Below are positions 37,942 through 46,379 of a DNA stretch of 64,000 bases, one piece after another. This DNA is from Paenibacillus guangzhouensis. GTDB taxonomy: Bacteria; Bacillota; Bacilli; Paenibacillales; Paenibacillaceae. Each line of letters begins with the position of its first letter. The first letter of the stretch is position 1. The notes under the pieces are model-generated. The model was given only the letters and a program-made list of their open reading frames with translations. It ran no database searches and was not told the DNA's origin. The position numbers and the translations under genes are program-made. Location: positions 6,597,501 through 6,661,500 of the forward strand of contig NZ_CP045293.1 of assembly GCF_009363075.1 (NCBI RefSeq), read 5' to 3'.

Positions 37942-37988
37942 GAGATTGTAGCTCAGACGAGCTGGAATATCCCTTGGGAGGAATGACT

Positions 37989-39221
37989 ATGGATCGTCTA
38001 ATGAAGTGGATGACAGAGAAGTTCGCGCCACGATTGGAAGCGATTACGAAGAATGTGTGGGTGGACTCCATTCAGGAAGCCATTATGGTCGCACTGCCGA
38101 TGATTTTCATTGGTTCATTAATAACCTTGGTGTCGATACTCAAAGATTTTATTCCCGGCATGCCGGATTTGACGCCGATTTCAACGTTTAGCTTTGGTTT
38201 GTTAGGGGTATTTATTGCTTTCTTAACGCCATATATGGTCATGCAGAAGAAGGGACGCGACAAGATCAAGCTGATCGCAGGAGCGACAGGTTTATCTTTG
38301 TTCTTGATGCTGCTGAAACCAACGTTCCAGGATGATGGTTCTGTGCAGTTCATGATGGAACGTTTCGGCCCATCGGGGATGATCACCGCATTGCTGGTCG
38401 GGATTTTGGTTGCCTTGGTGATGACGGCGTTCCATAAGTTCTCTTGGTTCAAGAAGGACACCACGCTGCCTGAATTTATCGTTGATTGGTTCGATTTCCT
38501 CGTTCCGATCGCCGTCCTGTTAACCTTCGGGTGGGTGCTGATCTATCAGCTGCACTTCGATATTTTCGAGATGATCGTGGCGGTGTTCAAACCGCTCAAT
38601 GCCATCAGCCAGACGCTGGCCGGCTTCGTATTATTCAACTTCATCGGCGTTGTGCTCTATTCCTTCGGCGTGAGCCCGTGGGTGATGACACCGATCTTTT
38701 ATTCGATCTGGATTCCTGCAATTGAGCAGAATGCTTCGCTCGTGTCGCAAGGGTTGGACCCGGTGAACATCAACACGTTCGAGACGTTCTTCTCCGGTTG
38801 GGTAGGCGTTGGGGGACTTGGTGCGACGCTGCCGCTCGTGATCTGGTTCCTGTTCGCCAGATCGAAGAAACTGAAGTCCATCGGGCGAGCGACGATCGTG
38901 CCATCCTTGTTCAATATTAACGAGCCCGTCGTCTATGGCGCGCCGATTGCCTTTAACCCGATTCTGATGGTACCGATGTGGATCAACGGTTTGATCACGC
39001 CGATTCTTGTCTATTTGGTGCTGGATGCCGGCTGGGTCGCAATTCCGAGCAAGGTGTTCCAGCTGTGGTATACGCCAATCGGTTTATCGACCTTTATTTT
39101 GACAGGGTTCAAAGGATTGCTGCTGCTTGTCGTTGTGCTGCTCATCATATTCGTCGTATGGTTCCCGTTCTTCAAGGCCTATGACATGCAGGAGCTCAAG
39201 AAAGAACAATCCGCGGAGTAA
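37989..39221 (+). CDS. PTS cellobiose-type EIIC permease (CelB family), stand-alone
   Basis: A 410-residue membrane protein of the lactose/cellobiose PTS EIIC family with about ten helices, starting MDRLMKWMTEKFAPRLEAI. It carries the EIIC signature PSLFNINEPVVYGAPIAFNP, including the NEP motif that binds the sugar. No EIIA or EIIB domain is fused and none is encoded in the window, so it must borrow them from elsewhere or act on its own. The ATG at 37989 has GGGAGG 7 nt upstream. It is followed 19 nt later by a GH3 glycosidase, suggesting uptake of beta-linked disaccharides. Confidence 0.9.
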   Translation: MDRLMKWMTEKFAPRLEAITKNVWVDSIQEAIMVALPMIFIGSLITLVSILKDFIPGMPDLTPISTFSFGLLGVFIAFLTPYMVMQKKGRDKIKLIAGATGLSLFLMLLKPTFQDDGSVQFMMERFGPSGMITALLVGILVALVMTAFHKFSWFKKDTTLPEFIVDWFDFLVPIAVLLTFGWVLIYQLHFDIFEMIVAVFKPLNAISQTLAGFVLFNFIGVVLYSFGVSPWVMTPIFYSIWIPAIEQNASLVSQGLDPVNINTFETFFSGWVGVGGLGATLPLVIWFLFARSKKLKSIGRATIVPSLFNINEPVVYGAPIAFNPILMVPMWINGLITPILVYLVLDAGWVAIPSKVFQLWYTPIGLSTFILTGFKGLLLLVVVLLIIFVVWFPFFKAYDMQELKKEQSAE

Positions 39222-39240
39222 AAAGAGGGAGGAAATCAAC

Positions 39241-41517
39241 ATGATGCAATCAACGGAGAAACTATTGGAGCGTATGACGCTGGAGGAGAAATCCACTTTT
39301 GTAGCGGGGTTAAATATGTGGATGACGAAAGGCTATGATCATCACGGCATTCCACCAATTCATATGTATGACGGAACGAACGGCATCCGGAAGACGAGCA
39401 GCGATGAGGAGATGGGCATTACAACGGAAAATATGCCTGCGACCTGTTATCCGACGGGGTCTGCCATCGGTTCCTCCTGGAATGTGGAGCTGCTCCATGA
39501 GATCGGGGTAGCGCTTGGCGTTGAGGGACGCGAGATGGGCGTGGAGCTGCTGCTCGGCCCTGGGATCAACATGAAAAGAACGCCGCTTGGCGGCCGTAAC
39601 TTCGAATACTATTCGGAAGACCCTGTATTGTCAGGAGAACTGGGCGCGGCATTCATCAACGGCTTGCAGAGCCAAGGCGTCGGGGCGTCGGTGAAGCATT
39701 TTGCATGTAACAACCAAGAATACGAGAAGATGGTCACGAGTTCCGAAGTCGATGAGCGGACGCTGCGCGAGATTTATCTGGCGGCCTTCGAACGGATTGT
39801 GAAGAAGTCGAAGCCCTGGACGCTCATGTGCTCCTACAACTTGCTGAACGGTACGTATGCGAGTGAGAACGAGCATCTGCTCCATGATATTCTGCGCCGA
39901 GAATGGGGCTATGACGGCGTCGTCATTTCCGACTGGACGGCCGTCAATGACCGCATTCGCGGCTTGAAGGCAGGGCTCGATCTCGAGATGCCGGGGCCGG
40001 CTGCCTATAACGCAAAAGCAATTGTCGAGGCGGTGCAGAACGGCAGCTTGGAGGAGTCGACGCTGAATGCTTCCGTCGCACGATTGCTTGAGCTTGTGCG
40101 GAAGACGACAACGAATACGGAAGCCGTACAGGAGCAAGTGTCAATCGATTATCATGCATTAGCGCGCCGAGCCGCGGCAGAGAGTATCGTACTGCTCAAG
40201 AACGATAACCAAATATTGCCGATTCAGACGGAACAGGTGGGCAGCATGGCTGTCATCGGACGGTTTGCGAAGCAGCCGCGTATTCAAGGCGCAGGCAGTG
40301 CGGAAGTGACACCGACGCAGATCGATATTCCATGGGACGAGATGCAGAAGATCGCGGGCGGCGCTATCGAGATGACGTATGCGGAAGGCTATCCGCAGGA
40401 TGATCGCATCGACGAGCAGATGATTCAAGAGAGTGTTGCGCTAGCGGCGAAGGCGGACCTCGCGGTCTTGTTCGTAGGGCAGCCTGCCTATGCCGAATCG
40501 GAAATGCATGATCTCGAAGGCATCGACCTGCCAGCGCACCAGGTGAAGCTGATCCAAGCCGTTGCAGCGGTACAGCCGCGCGTGATCGTGCTAACGAGCA
40601 GTGGTACGGCGCTTGCGATGCGTCCATGGGTACAACATGTGCCAGCGGTCGTTCACTACTGGCTTACAGGACAAGGCAGCGGCAGCGCGATAGCAGACAT
40701 CCTGTTCGGACGCGTGAACCCATCCGGTAAATTGTCGGAGACGTTCCCTGTGAAGCTATCGGATAATCCGTCGCATATGCGTATTCGCGGTGAGAACGGT
40801 AAGCTGTATTATCGTGAAGGTTTGTTCGTTGGCTATCGCTATTACGATCGGAAGGAGCTTGCGCCGCAATTCCCATTCGGACATGGTCTTTCCTATACGA
40901 CATTCAGTTATTCGGGGCTCAAGGCTGTGCAGCAAGTAGATGGGCAAGTGGCGGTCACTTTTACGATCGAGAATACGGGAACTGTTCATGGTCAAGAGGT
41001 TGTACAGGTGTATGTTCATGATGAGGAATGCAAATGGGTTCGTCCGGAAAAAGAACTGAAGGCTTTCGCTAAGATAGCGCTGGCGCCGGGTGAGAAGAAG
41101 GAAGTGTCCTTCTTGCTCGAAGAACGGGATTTCGCTTACTACAATACGAAATATAATCGTTGGGTCGCAGAGACAGGCTACTTCCAGATTCTAATCGGCA
41201 GCTCTTCACGTGACATCCGACTTCGTGAACGCTTGAATTGCGATTTCGGTATGGAAGAGGTATCGTTCCATAAATTCAGCCTCCTGAGCGATTGGATCAG
41301 CCACCCGATAGCCCGGGCGATTCTGGAGACGTGCCTTGCGGAGATGAATGAACACGTCACGGATAAAGTCATTCTCAACGAAGATTTTATCGGCTTCTGG
41401 GGGGATTTCCCGACGATCAAGATCTTCCAGATGTTCGGACAGACATGGCTAGTCGACAAGTCGCCAGATCAATTGATGGAAGAGCTGATTGCCCAGTTCG
41501 ATGCTCAGCAGCAATAA
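39241..41517 (+). CDS. GH3 family beta-glycosidase (beta-glucosidase/xylosidase)
   Basis: A 758-residue GH3 enzyme. The N-terminal TIM barrel contains KHFACNNQE (about residues 152-160) and the nucleophile Asp231 in GVVISDWTAV. The alpha/beta sandwich domain follows (LKNDNQILPIQ and the GSAEVTP segment). A C-terminal fibronectin-III-like domain holds FPFGHGLSYTTFSYS. There is no signal peptide, so it is intracellular, hydrolysing beta-linked sugars after import by the EIIC encoded just upstream or by the ABC system. The ATG at 39241 has GGGAGGAAATCAAC upstream. Specificity between glucosides and xylosides cannot be decided from sequence. Confidence 0.94.
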   Translation: MMQSTEKLLERMTLEEKSTFVAGLNMWMTKGYDHHGIPPIHMYDGTNGIRKTSSDEEMGITTENMPATCYPTGSAIGSSWNVELLHEIGVALGVEGREMGVELLLGPGINMKRTPLGGRNFEYYSEDPVLSGELGAAFINGLQSQGVGASVKHFACNNQEYEKMVTSSEVDERTLREIYLAAFERIVKKSKPWTLMCSYNLLNGTYASENEHLLHDILRREWGYDGVVISDWTAVNDRIRGLKAGLDLEMPGPAAYNAKAIVEAVQNGSLEESTLNASVARLLELVRKTTTNTEAVQEQVSIDYHALARRAAAESIVLLKNDNQILPIQTEQVGSMAVIGRFAKQPRIQGAGSAEVTPTQIDIPWDEMQKIAGGAIEMTYAEGYPQDDRIDEQMIQESVALAAKADLAVLFVGQPAYAESEMHDLEGIDLPAHQVKLIQAVAAVQPRVIVLTSSGTALAMRPWVQHVPAVVHYWLTGQGSGSAIADILFGRVNPSGKLSETFPVKLSDNPSHMRIRGENGKLYYREGLFVGYRYYDRKELAPQFPFGHGLSYTTFSYSGLKAVQQVDGQVAVTFTIENTGTVHGQEVVQVYVHDEECKWVRPEKELKAFAKIALAPGEKKEVSFLLEERDFAYYNTKYNRWVAETGYFQILIGSSSRDIRLRERLNCDFGMEEVSFHKFSLLSDWISHPIARAILETCLAEMNEHVTDKVILNEDFIGFWGDFPTIKIFQMFGQTWLVDKSPDQLMEELIAQFDAQQQ

Positions 41518-41527
41518 TGTAATGATG

Positions 41528-41558
41528 CCCCCTTACGGCGAACCGTAAGGGGGTTTTT
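41528..41558 (+). terminator. Terminator of the EIIC-GH3 operon
   Basis: CCCCCTTACGG / CCGTAAGGGGG perfect 11-bp stem with a CGAA loop and TTTTT. Confidence 0.95.
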
Positions 41559-41583
41559 GATAGGGGTGATGAACTGGCGGTAA

Positions 41584-42669
41584 GCGCATAAGCATCATTT
41601 TCGCAAGAATAAGCTTCTACGAATCGTTAGAGAGTGGACGTTCCCGCTAACGAATCGAGGTGAGCTTATTCGGCCGAAATGGCTTGCTTGGTTTCGAGTT
41701 CTAACGAATCGTGGGATCGTTATTTCGGCGAAATGTGCCTATTGGCAGGGCGAATAGCCAAAATAACATACTGTCGATCCGTTAGCCTCGCGCAAGCACG
41801 ATTATCGCCAGAATAAGCTCTTACGATTCGTTAGAGAGCGCCCCCCGCTAACGAATCGAGGTGAGCTTATTCGGTCGAAATGGCGTGCTTTTAAGTTCTA
41901 ACGAATCGTGAGTTCGTTATTGTGCCGAAATGCGCCTATTGGCAGGGCGAATAGCCCAAATAACGTACTGTCGATCCGTTAGCCTCGCGCAAGCACGATT
42001 ATCGCCAGAATAAGCTCTCTACGAATCGTTAGAGAGTGGACGTTCCCGCTAACGAATCGAGGTGAGCATATTCGGTCGAAATGGCGTGCTTTTAAGTTCT
42101 AACGAATCGTGAGTTCGTTATTGTGCCGAAATGCGCCTATTGGCAGGGCGAATAGCCCAAATAACGTACTGTCGATCCGTTAGCCTCGCCCAAACATCAT
42201 TTTCGCCAGAATAAGCTCTCTACGGTTCGTTAGAGAGCGGACGTTCCCGCTAACGAATCGAGGTGAGCTTATTCGGTCGAAATGGCTTGGTTTCGAGTTC
42301 TAATGAATCGTGAGTTCGTTATTGTGCCGAAATGCGCCTATTGGCAGGGCGAATAGCCCAAATAACGTACTGTCGATCCGTTAGCCTCGCCCAAACATCA
42401 TTTTCGCTAGAATAAGCTTTCTACGGTTCGTTAACCAGCGGACGTTCCCGCTAACGAATCGAGGTGAGCTTATTCGGTCGAAATGGCTTGGTTTCGAGTT
42501 CTAACGAATCGTGAGATCGTTATTTCGGAGAAATGTGCCTATTGGCAGGGCGAATAGAGCAAATAACGTACTGTCGATCCGTTAGCCTCGCGCAAGCACG
42601 ATTATCGCCAGAATAAGCTCTCTACGATTCGTTAGAGAGCACTCCCCGCTAACGAATCGAGATACTTCC
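41584..42669 (+). repeat. Non-coding tandem array of a 201-bp palindrome-rich unit (about 5.3 copies)
   Basis: Units begin with GAATAAGC at 41607, 41811, 42008, 42209, 42410 and 42611, giving periods of 204, 197, 201, 201 and 201. The last copy is cut after about 50 nt, and a partial unit tail (41590-41606) precedes the first. Each unit holds two long imperfect hairpins. The first pairs GAATAAGCTC...CGATTCGTTAG with CTAACGAATCG...GAGCTTATTC around a ~16-nt loop. The second pairs CTAACGAATCG...CGTTATT with AATAACG...CGATCCGTTAG around ~37 nt. All four arms contain a version of the 11-mer CTAACGAATCG. No open frame of useful length crosses the region. Confidence 0.95.
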
Positions 42670-42761
42670 AAAACTACGCACAGCCTGTTCTTCTTTTTAT
42701 GGGCCATGCCGCATAAGCTGATAGAGTTAACGGTACGATGTGTCCCATAGGAGGAAGGCCT

Positions 42762-43607
42762 ATGCTAATCAGGAAAGGGTGGCGAAGCAAGCCTACCCGT
42801 AAGCCCGGGAGCAAACGCAAACTGTTCTTTATTGCGCTGGTCGTATTTACACTTTTATCGCTGCAATCCTTGGTATTCTTGGAGAAAAACTTGAAGCCTC
42901 CGATTATGTCGCTTGCTAAAATCCGGATTAAGCAAATTGCAACGCAGGCGATTAACCAAGCGATCTCAGAGCAAATAGCCAGCGGCAGCAACTTCCAGAA
43001 TCTGATTGATTGGAAAACGGATCGTGATGGCAAGGTCGCAGGATTTATGATGAATTACGCGGAGAATATGCGGATCACCTCACGAACCAAAGAAGTGGTC
43101 GAGGGGACCTTGAAGGACATGAAGGATCTCAATGAACATATTCCACTGGGGCAAGCGCTAGGCAGTGCCGTCATAGCTTCTTTCGGTCCGCAAATTCCAA
43201 TCCGTCTAGAACCGCAAGGCGCTGTCAAAGTAGAGCTCAACACAAAGCAGCAGGATGCAGGCATCAATATGGTGCTGGTCGAGGTGTATATTCGAATTGT
43301 GGCGGAGGTCGCTATCATTATCCCATTCGATACGGAACCGGAAGTGGTCGAATCGAATATTCCAATCTCCTATATGATGGTGGTGGGCAATGTTCCGCAG
43401 TATTACTATGATAACAAAGGCAAAGCGATCGGAGATAACAGCGCGGGGGCTCCTAGTCTGGCGTTACCAAGTCTAAATACCCCTTCTTCGGAACAAGATG
43501 CGTCGAAAAAAGCCCAAGGCACGACGACGACGGTGATTACTGATCCACATGAACAATCCTCCGGGGTCTCGGTCGATGTGAACACGAATCATGAAGGCAA
43601 AAACTAA
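42762..43607 (+). CDS. yunB: Sporulation protein YunB
   Basis: A 281-residue protein with a basic N-terminus and one transmembrane helix (about residues 20-40), followed by an extracytoplasmic domain. The family core runs from PPIMSLAKIRIKQIATQAIN through MMNYAENMRITSRTKEVVEG to VAIIIPFDTEPEVVESNIPI, followed by YMMVVGNVPQYYY. The last ~60 residues are a low-complexity Ser/Thr/Pro tail. YunB is needed for sporulation in B. subtilis, where it lies beside lytH, as here; molecular function unknown. ATG 42762 has GGAGG upstream. Confidence 0.88.
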   Translation: MLIRKGWRSKPTRKPGSKRKLFFIALVVFTLLSLQSLVFLEKNLKPPIMSLAKIRIKQIATQAINQAISEQIASGSNFQNLIDWKTDRDGKVAGFMMNYAENMRITSRTKEVVEGTLKDMKDLNEHIPLGQALGSAVIASFGPQIPIRLEPQGAVKVELNTKQQDAGINMVLVEVYIRIVAEVAIIIPFDTEPEVVESNIPISYMMVVGNVPQYYYDNKGKAIGDNSAGAPSLALPSLNTPSSEQDASKKAQGTTTTVITDPHEQSSGVSVDVNTNHEGKN

Positions 43608-43645
43608 AAAAAGGCAAGCGACCTTACTGGTTGCCTGCCTTTTTT
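43606..43645. terminator. Bidirectional terminator between yunB and lytH
   Basis: AAAAAGGCAAGCGACC / GGTTGCCTGCCTTTTT, 14 of 16 paired, with A/T-runs on both sides. The lytH stop codon (43624-43626) lies inside the hairpin loop. Confidence 0.92.
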
Positions 43646-44727
43646 AATGCACGTCGTTCATCGTTCTCCCACTTGCGAAGGAGTGGATACGGGTCGAAGG
43701 ACCATTCCGTCCATCCTCGATCACGGTAAATGCCATAATGCAGATGCGGAGGGAACTTCCCTTGCGTTCCAGGCTTCCCGTACCCTGAACTGCCCACCCA
43801 GCCGACAACCTGACCGGGCTTCACGAGATCTCCGACCTTCAGCGCTTTTTCGAATCCAGACAAATGCGCATAGTAGTGGTAATAATTACTCAGATCGCGA
43901 ATGCCGACACGCCAGCCTCCGAAGGGGTTCCAGCCCTTCGTCTCGACGATGCCATAGCAAGTGCTGCGTACCGGCACGCCATATCTCGCGAAAATATCGG
44001 TGCCTTCATGGATTCGGTATCCTCCCCAGCTGCGTGAAGTACCCCATGTGCTGCGATACGAATAATCCGCATGCAGCGGGACAGGGAACGCATGCTCATC
44101 GAGGGCGCCATAGCCGAATGTCGCGTAAATGCTGGCGAATTGATTAATTCGCGTGACGGCATTTGAGTTATGGTAATAATTCCAGAGCCCGATGCTGAAA
44201 TCGTCCGGTGACGTACCATAGCTGCTCACATAAGATGCAACGCTATAGAGAAGATCGAGATCATTGTTCGGATCCGCCAGTCCATCCCCAGACCCGTCCT
44301 TACCGATTCCGGAATAGATGGAGATCGATTTCGGATTCTGGTCTGCATAATCGGGATTGAGCCACCCACTCCAGGCAGGCTCTTGTACAGCGATGGCCGT
44401 AATGCGATTCGAAGCCTGTTGCTGGATCGCCGTCTCCGTCGATTTTGATTTTTTCTGAGTCTTAGCAATCGTACGTTCATATTGGTCAATGGCAGCCAAT
44501 TGGTTCAAAGATAGACGTGTCTTGGCTTGAATATTGTCATAAATGATTTTTCGTTTACGGAGAATCTCTTCCTTCGATTCTGGCGGCGATGCTTGTTCAG
44601 CCCTGCCTTCAGCGTACGCTGATATGCGATGGGAAGTGATGTCGATGAAGACAATCGACAGACTGATTGCGGTTGTCGCAGCCAGACAACGTAAGCCGAT
44701 CTGTATCGTTCGATGGTTCCAGAGCAC
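43624..44727 (-). CDS. lytH: M23 family peptidase, LytH-like
   Basis: A 367-residue cell-wall endopeptidase. A signal anchor (about residues 10-28) is followed by a charged helical region (about 50-105) and a segment with KDGSGDGLADPNND that resembles a calcium-binding loop. The C-terminal M23 LytM domain has zinc ligands H240 and D244 (HEGTD), H284/H288 (HYYAH) and H328/H330 (HLH). B. subtilis LytH (YunA) trims L-Ala from spore cortex peptides; the shared neighbours yunB, lipA and yutD support the same role. GTG start 44727, GGAGG 9 nt upstream. The gene end overlaps its own terminator. Confidence 0.88.
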   Translation of the reverse strand: MLWNHRTIQIGLRCLAATTAISLSIVFIDITSHRISAYAEGRAEQASPPESKEEILRKRKIIYDNIQAKTRLSLNQLAAIDQYERTIAKTQKKSKSTETAIQQQASNRITAIAVQEPAWSGWLNPDYADQNPKSISIYSGIGKDGSGDGLADPNNDLDLLYSVASYVSSYGTSPDDFSIGLWNYYHNSNAVTRINQFASIYATFGYGALDEHAFPVPLHADYSYRSTWGTSRSWGGYRIHEGTDIFARYGVPVRSTCYGIVETKGWNPFGGWRVGIRDLSNYYHYYAHLSGFEKALKVGDLVKPGQVVGWVGSSGYGKPGTQGKFPPHLHYGIYRDRGWTEWSFDPYPLLRKWENDERRALKKAGNQ

Positions 44728-44802
44728 AAACAGTTCCCTCCAATGTTTTTAACATATCATTAGGTTGAATCAAGGATGTTCATTTTATCCAAGCTAATTA
44801 TG

Positions 44803-44811
44803 TGGTATAAT
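44803..44811 (+). promoter_or_regulatory. Extended -10 promoter of lipA-yutD
   Basis: TGGTATAAT (44803-44811) is an extended -10 element about 52 nt before the lipA start. Confidence 0.6.
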
Positions 44812-44863
44812 TACGAAGGTGTGGGCGAAAGCAAATGTGAGTTAAATGAAAGAAGGTAGCAGC

Positions 44864-45757
44864 ATGACAACGGAACAACGAGAACGTAAACCAGAGTGGA
44901 TCAAAATAAAATTGACAACCGGTGAGAACTACACCGAGATTAAAAATATGATGCGTTCCAAAACGTTGCATACAGTATGTGAGGAAGCGCGTTGTCCTAA
45001 TATTTATGAGTGCTGGGCGAATCGTACAGCGACATTCATGATTCTGGGGGATATTTGCACACGGGCTTGCCGTTTCTGTGCGGTGAACACGGGTATGCCT
45101 ACAGAACTTGATTTGAAAGAGCCGGAGCGGGTTGCAGAATCTGCGGAACAGATGGGACTCAAACACTGTGTCGTTACCTCTGTTGCACGTGATGACTTGC
45201 AGGATGGCGGTGCGATGATCTTCGCAGAGACTGTGAAGGCGATCCGCCGTAGATTGCCGTTCTGTAGTGTCGAGGTATTGATTCCAGACTTTATGGGGAA
45301 CGAAGATGCGTTGCGTGTCGTCATGGATGCGAAGCCAGACATTCTGAATCATAATGTCGAGACGGTTGAACGTCTATCGGATCGTGTACGTGCCAAAGCC
45401 AAATATGACCGTACGTTAGAGCTGCTTCGCCGTGCGAAAGAAATGCAGCCACAGATCCCGACAAAATCTAGCATCATGCTCGGTGTCGGCGAGGAATGGG
45501 ATGAAATTCTTAAGACGATGGATGACTTGCGTGCCGTGGATTGCAACATCTTAACGATTGGTCAATATTTGCAGCCGACGAAGAAGCATTTGAATGTTGA
45601 GAAATACTACCATCCAGATGAGTTCGCGAAGCTAAAAGAAGAAGGCATGAAGCGTGGATTTAGCCACGTGGAGTCCGGTCCTCTCGTTCGTAGTTCGTAT
45701 CATGCGCATGAGCAAGTACAGTCTGCAACGAAGGCGACTGCAGCACAACAAGCATAA
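44864..45757 (+). CDS. lipA: Lipoyl synthase
   Basis: Radical-SAM enzyme that inserts two sulfurs into octanoylated lipoyl domains. At 297 residues it is of standard length. The auxiliary cluster ligands are C39, C44 and C50 ([12 protein letters not shown]), and the radical-SAM cluster is C65-x3-C69-x2-C72 (CTRACRFC). The C-terminal RSSYHA motif provides the serine ligand of the auxiliary cluster. I chose the ATG at 44864 because GAAGG precedes it by 7 nt; the ATG 18 nt upstream has none. yutD follows 48 nt downstream, as in Bacillus. Confidence 0.97.
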   Translation: MTTEQRERKPEWIKIKLTTGENYTEIKNMMRSKTLHTVCEEARCPNIYECWANRTATFMILGDICTRACRFCAVNTGMPTELDLKEPERVAESAEQMGLKHCVVTSVARDDLQDGGAMIFAETVKAIRRRLPFCSVEVLIPDFMGNEDALRVVMDAKPDILNHNVETVERLSDRVRAKAKYDRTLELLRRAKEMQPQIPTKSSIMLGVGEEWDEILKTMDDLRAVDCNILTIGQYLQPTKKHLNVEKYYHPDEFAKLKEEGMKRGFSHVESGPLVRSSYHAHEQVQSATKATAAQQA

Positions 45758-45805
45758 GCTTAACGATATTGTTAATCAGTTCATAGGGTCGAGGAGAGGG
45801 TAGGC

Positions 45806-46360
45806 TTGATTCATATCACCGGCAAGACGTATGAGGTAATTACGGATCACAAGAACGGATGGAATCCAGAAGCGTTCAAAGATCGATACAGTGATGTGCT
45901 CGACCGTTACGATTATATCATTGGCGACTGGGGATACAATCAACTTAGACTTAAAGGCTTCTTCCGAGATAATAATTCCAAGGCAACTAAGGATACGACG
46001 ATCGCGAGTATGGTCGATTACATTAATGAATACTGCAACTTTGGCTGCGCTTATTTCGTGGTTGAGAAGATACGCGAGCAGAAGCCAGAGAAATCCGACA
46101 AGCCGGAGAAAACGGAGAAATCCGAAAAGGCGGACAAGCCGGATAAAGCTGAAAAGCCAGAGAAGCAGGAGAAAGGGCAACAGGATGGCAGCAGCCAGCC
46201 AGCACCTAAGCAGCAAGCGAAGAAATCGCAGCAGAATCAGCAGAAGGCTGAGAAGGCGGATATCAAGGCTGACAAAACGGATAAAGGCGAAAAAAACAAT
46301 AAAGCTCAGCAGCAGCCACCAACAGAGCAGCCTTCAACCATCAGGGAGACTTCCGAATAG
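45806..46360 (+). CDS. yutD: YutD family protein with a long charged tail
   Basis: A 184-residue protein. The first ~90 residues match the YutD/DUF1027 family (VITDHKNGWNPEAFKDRYSD, then YDYIIGDWGYNQLRLKGFF), whose function is unknown. The rest is low-complexity Lys/Glu/Gln/Ala sequence built from repeats like KPEKTEK, a likely disordered tail. The start is TTG 45806, preceded by GGAGAGG. Probably co-transcribed with lipA. Its stop codon is embedded in the terminator hairpin. Confidence 0.85.
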   Translation: MIHITGKTYEVITDHKNGWNPEAFKDRYSDVLDRYDYIIGDWGYNQLRLKGFFRDNNSKATKDTTIASMVDYINEYCNFGCAYFVVEKIREQKPEKSDKPEKTEKSEKADKPDKAEKPEKQEKGQQDGSSQPAPKQQAKKSQQNQQKAEKADIKADKTDKGEKNNKAQQQPPTEQPSTIRETSE

Positions 46361-46374
46361 GAAGTCTCATTTTT
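46346..46374 (+). terminator. Terminator of lipA-yutD
   Basis: GAGACTTCC (46346-46354) / GGAAGTCTC (46360-46368) followed by ATTTTTG; the yutD stop codon TAG (46358-46360) lies at the loop. Confidence 0.9.
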
Positions 46375-46379
46375 GTATC

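Noticed and set aside
37768-37986. 72-codon plus-strand frame before the EIIC gene
   Set aside because: It runs through a terminator hairpin and the promoter/cre region, has no ribosome binding site, and its sequence is not protein-like.
41590-42660. CRISPR-like array
   Set aside because: The repeated unit is ~201 bp with near-identical whole units and internal palindromes; there are no short repeats with unique spacers and no cas genes.
41528-43607. Insertion sequence or integron remnant around the 201-bp array
   Set aside because: No transposase or integrase fragment, no terminal inverted repeats flanking the whole array and no target-site duplication visible.
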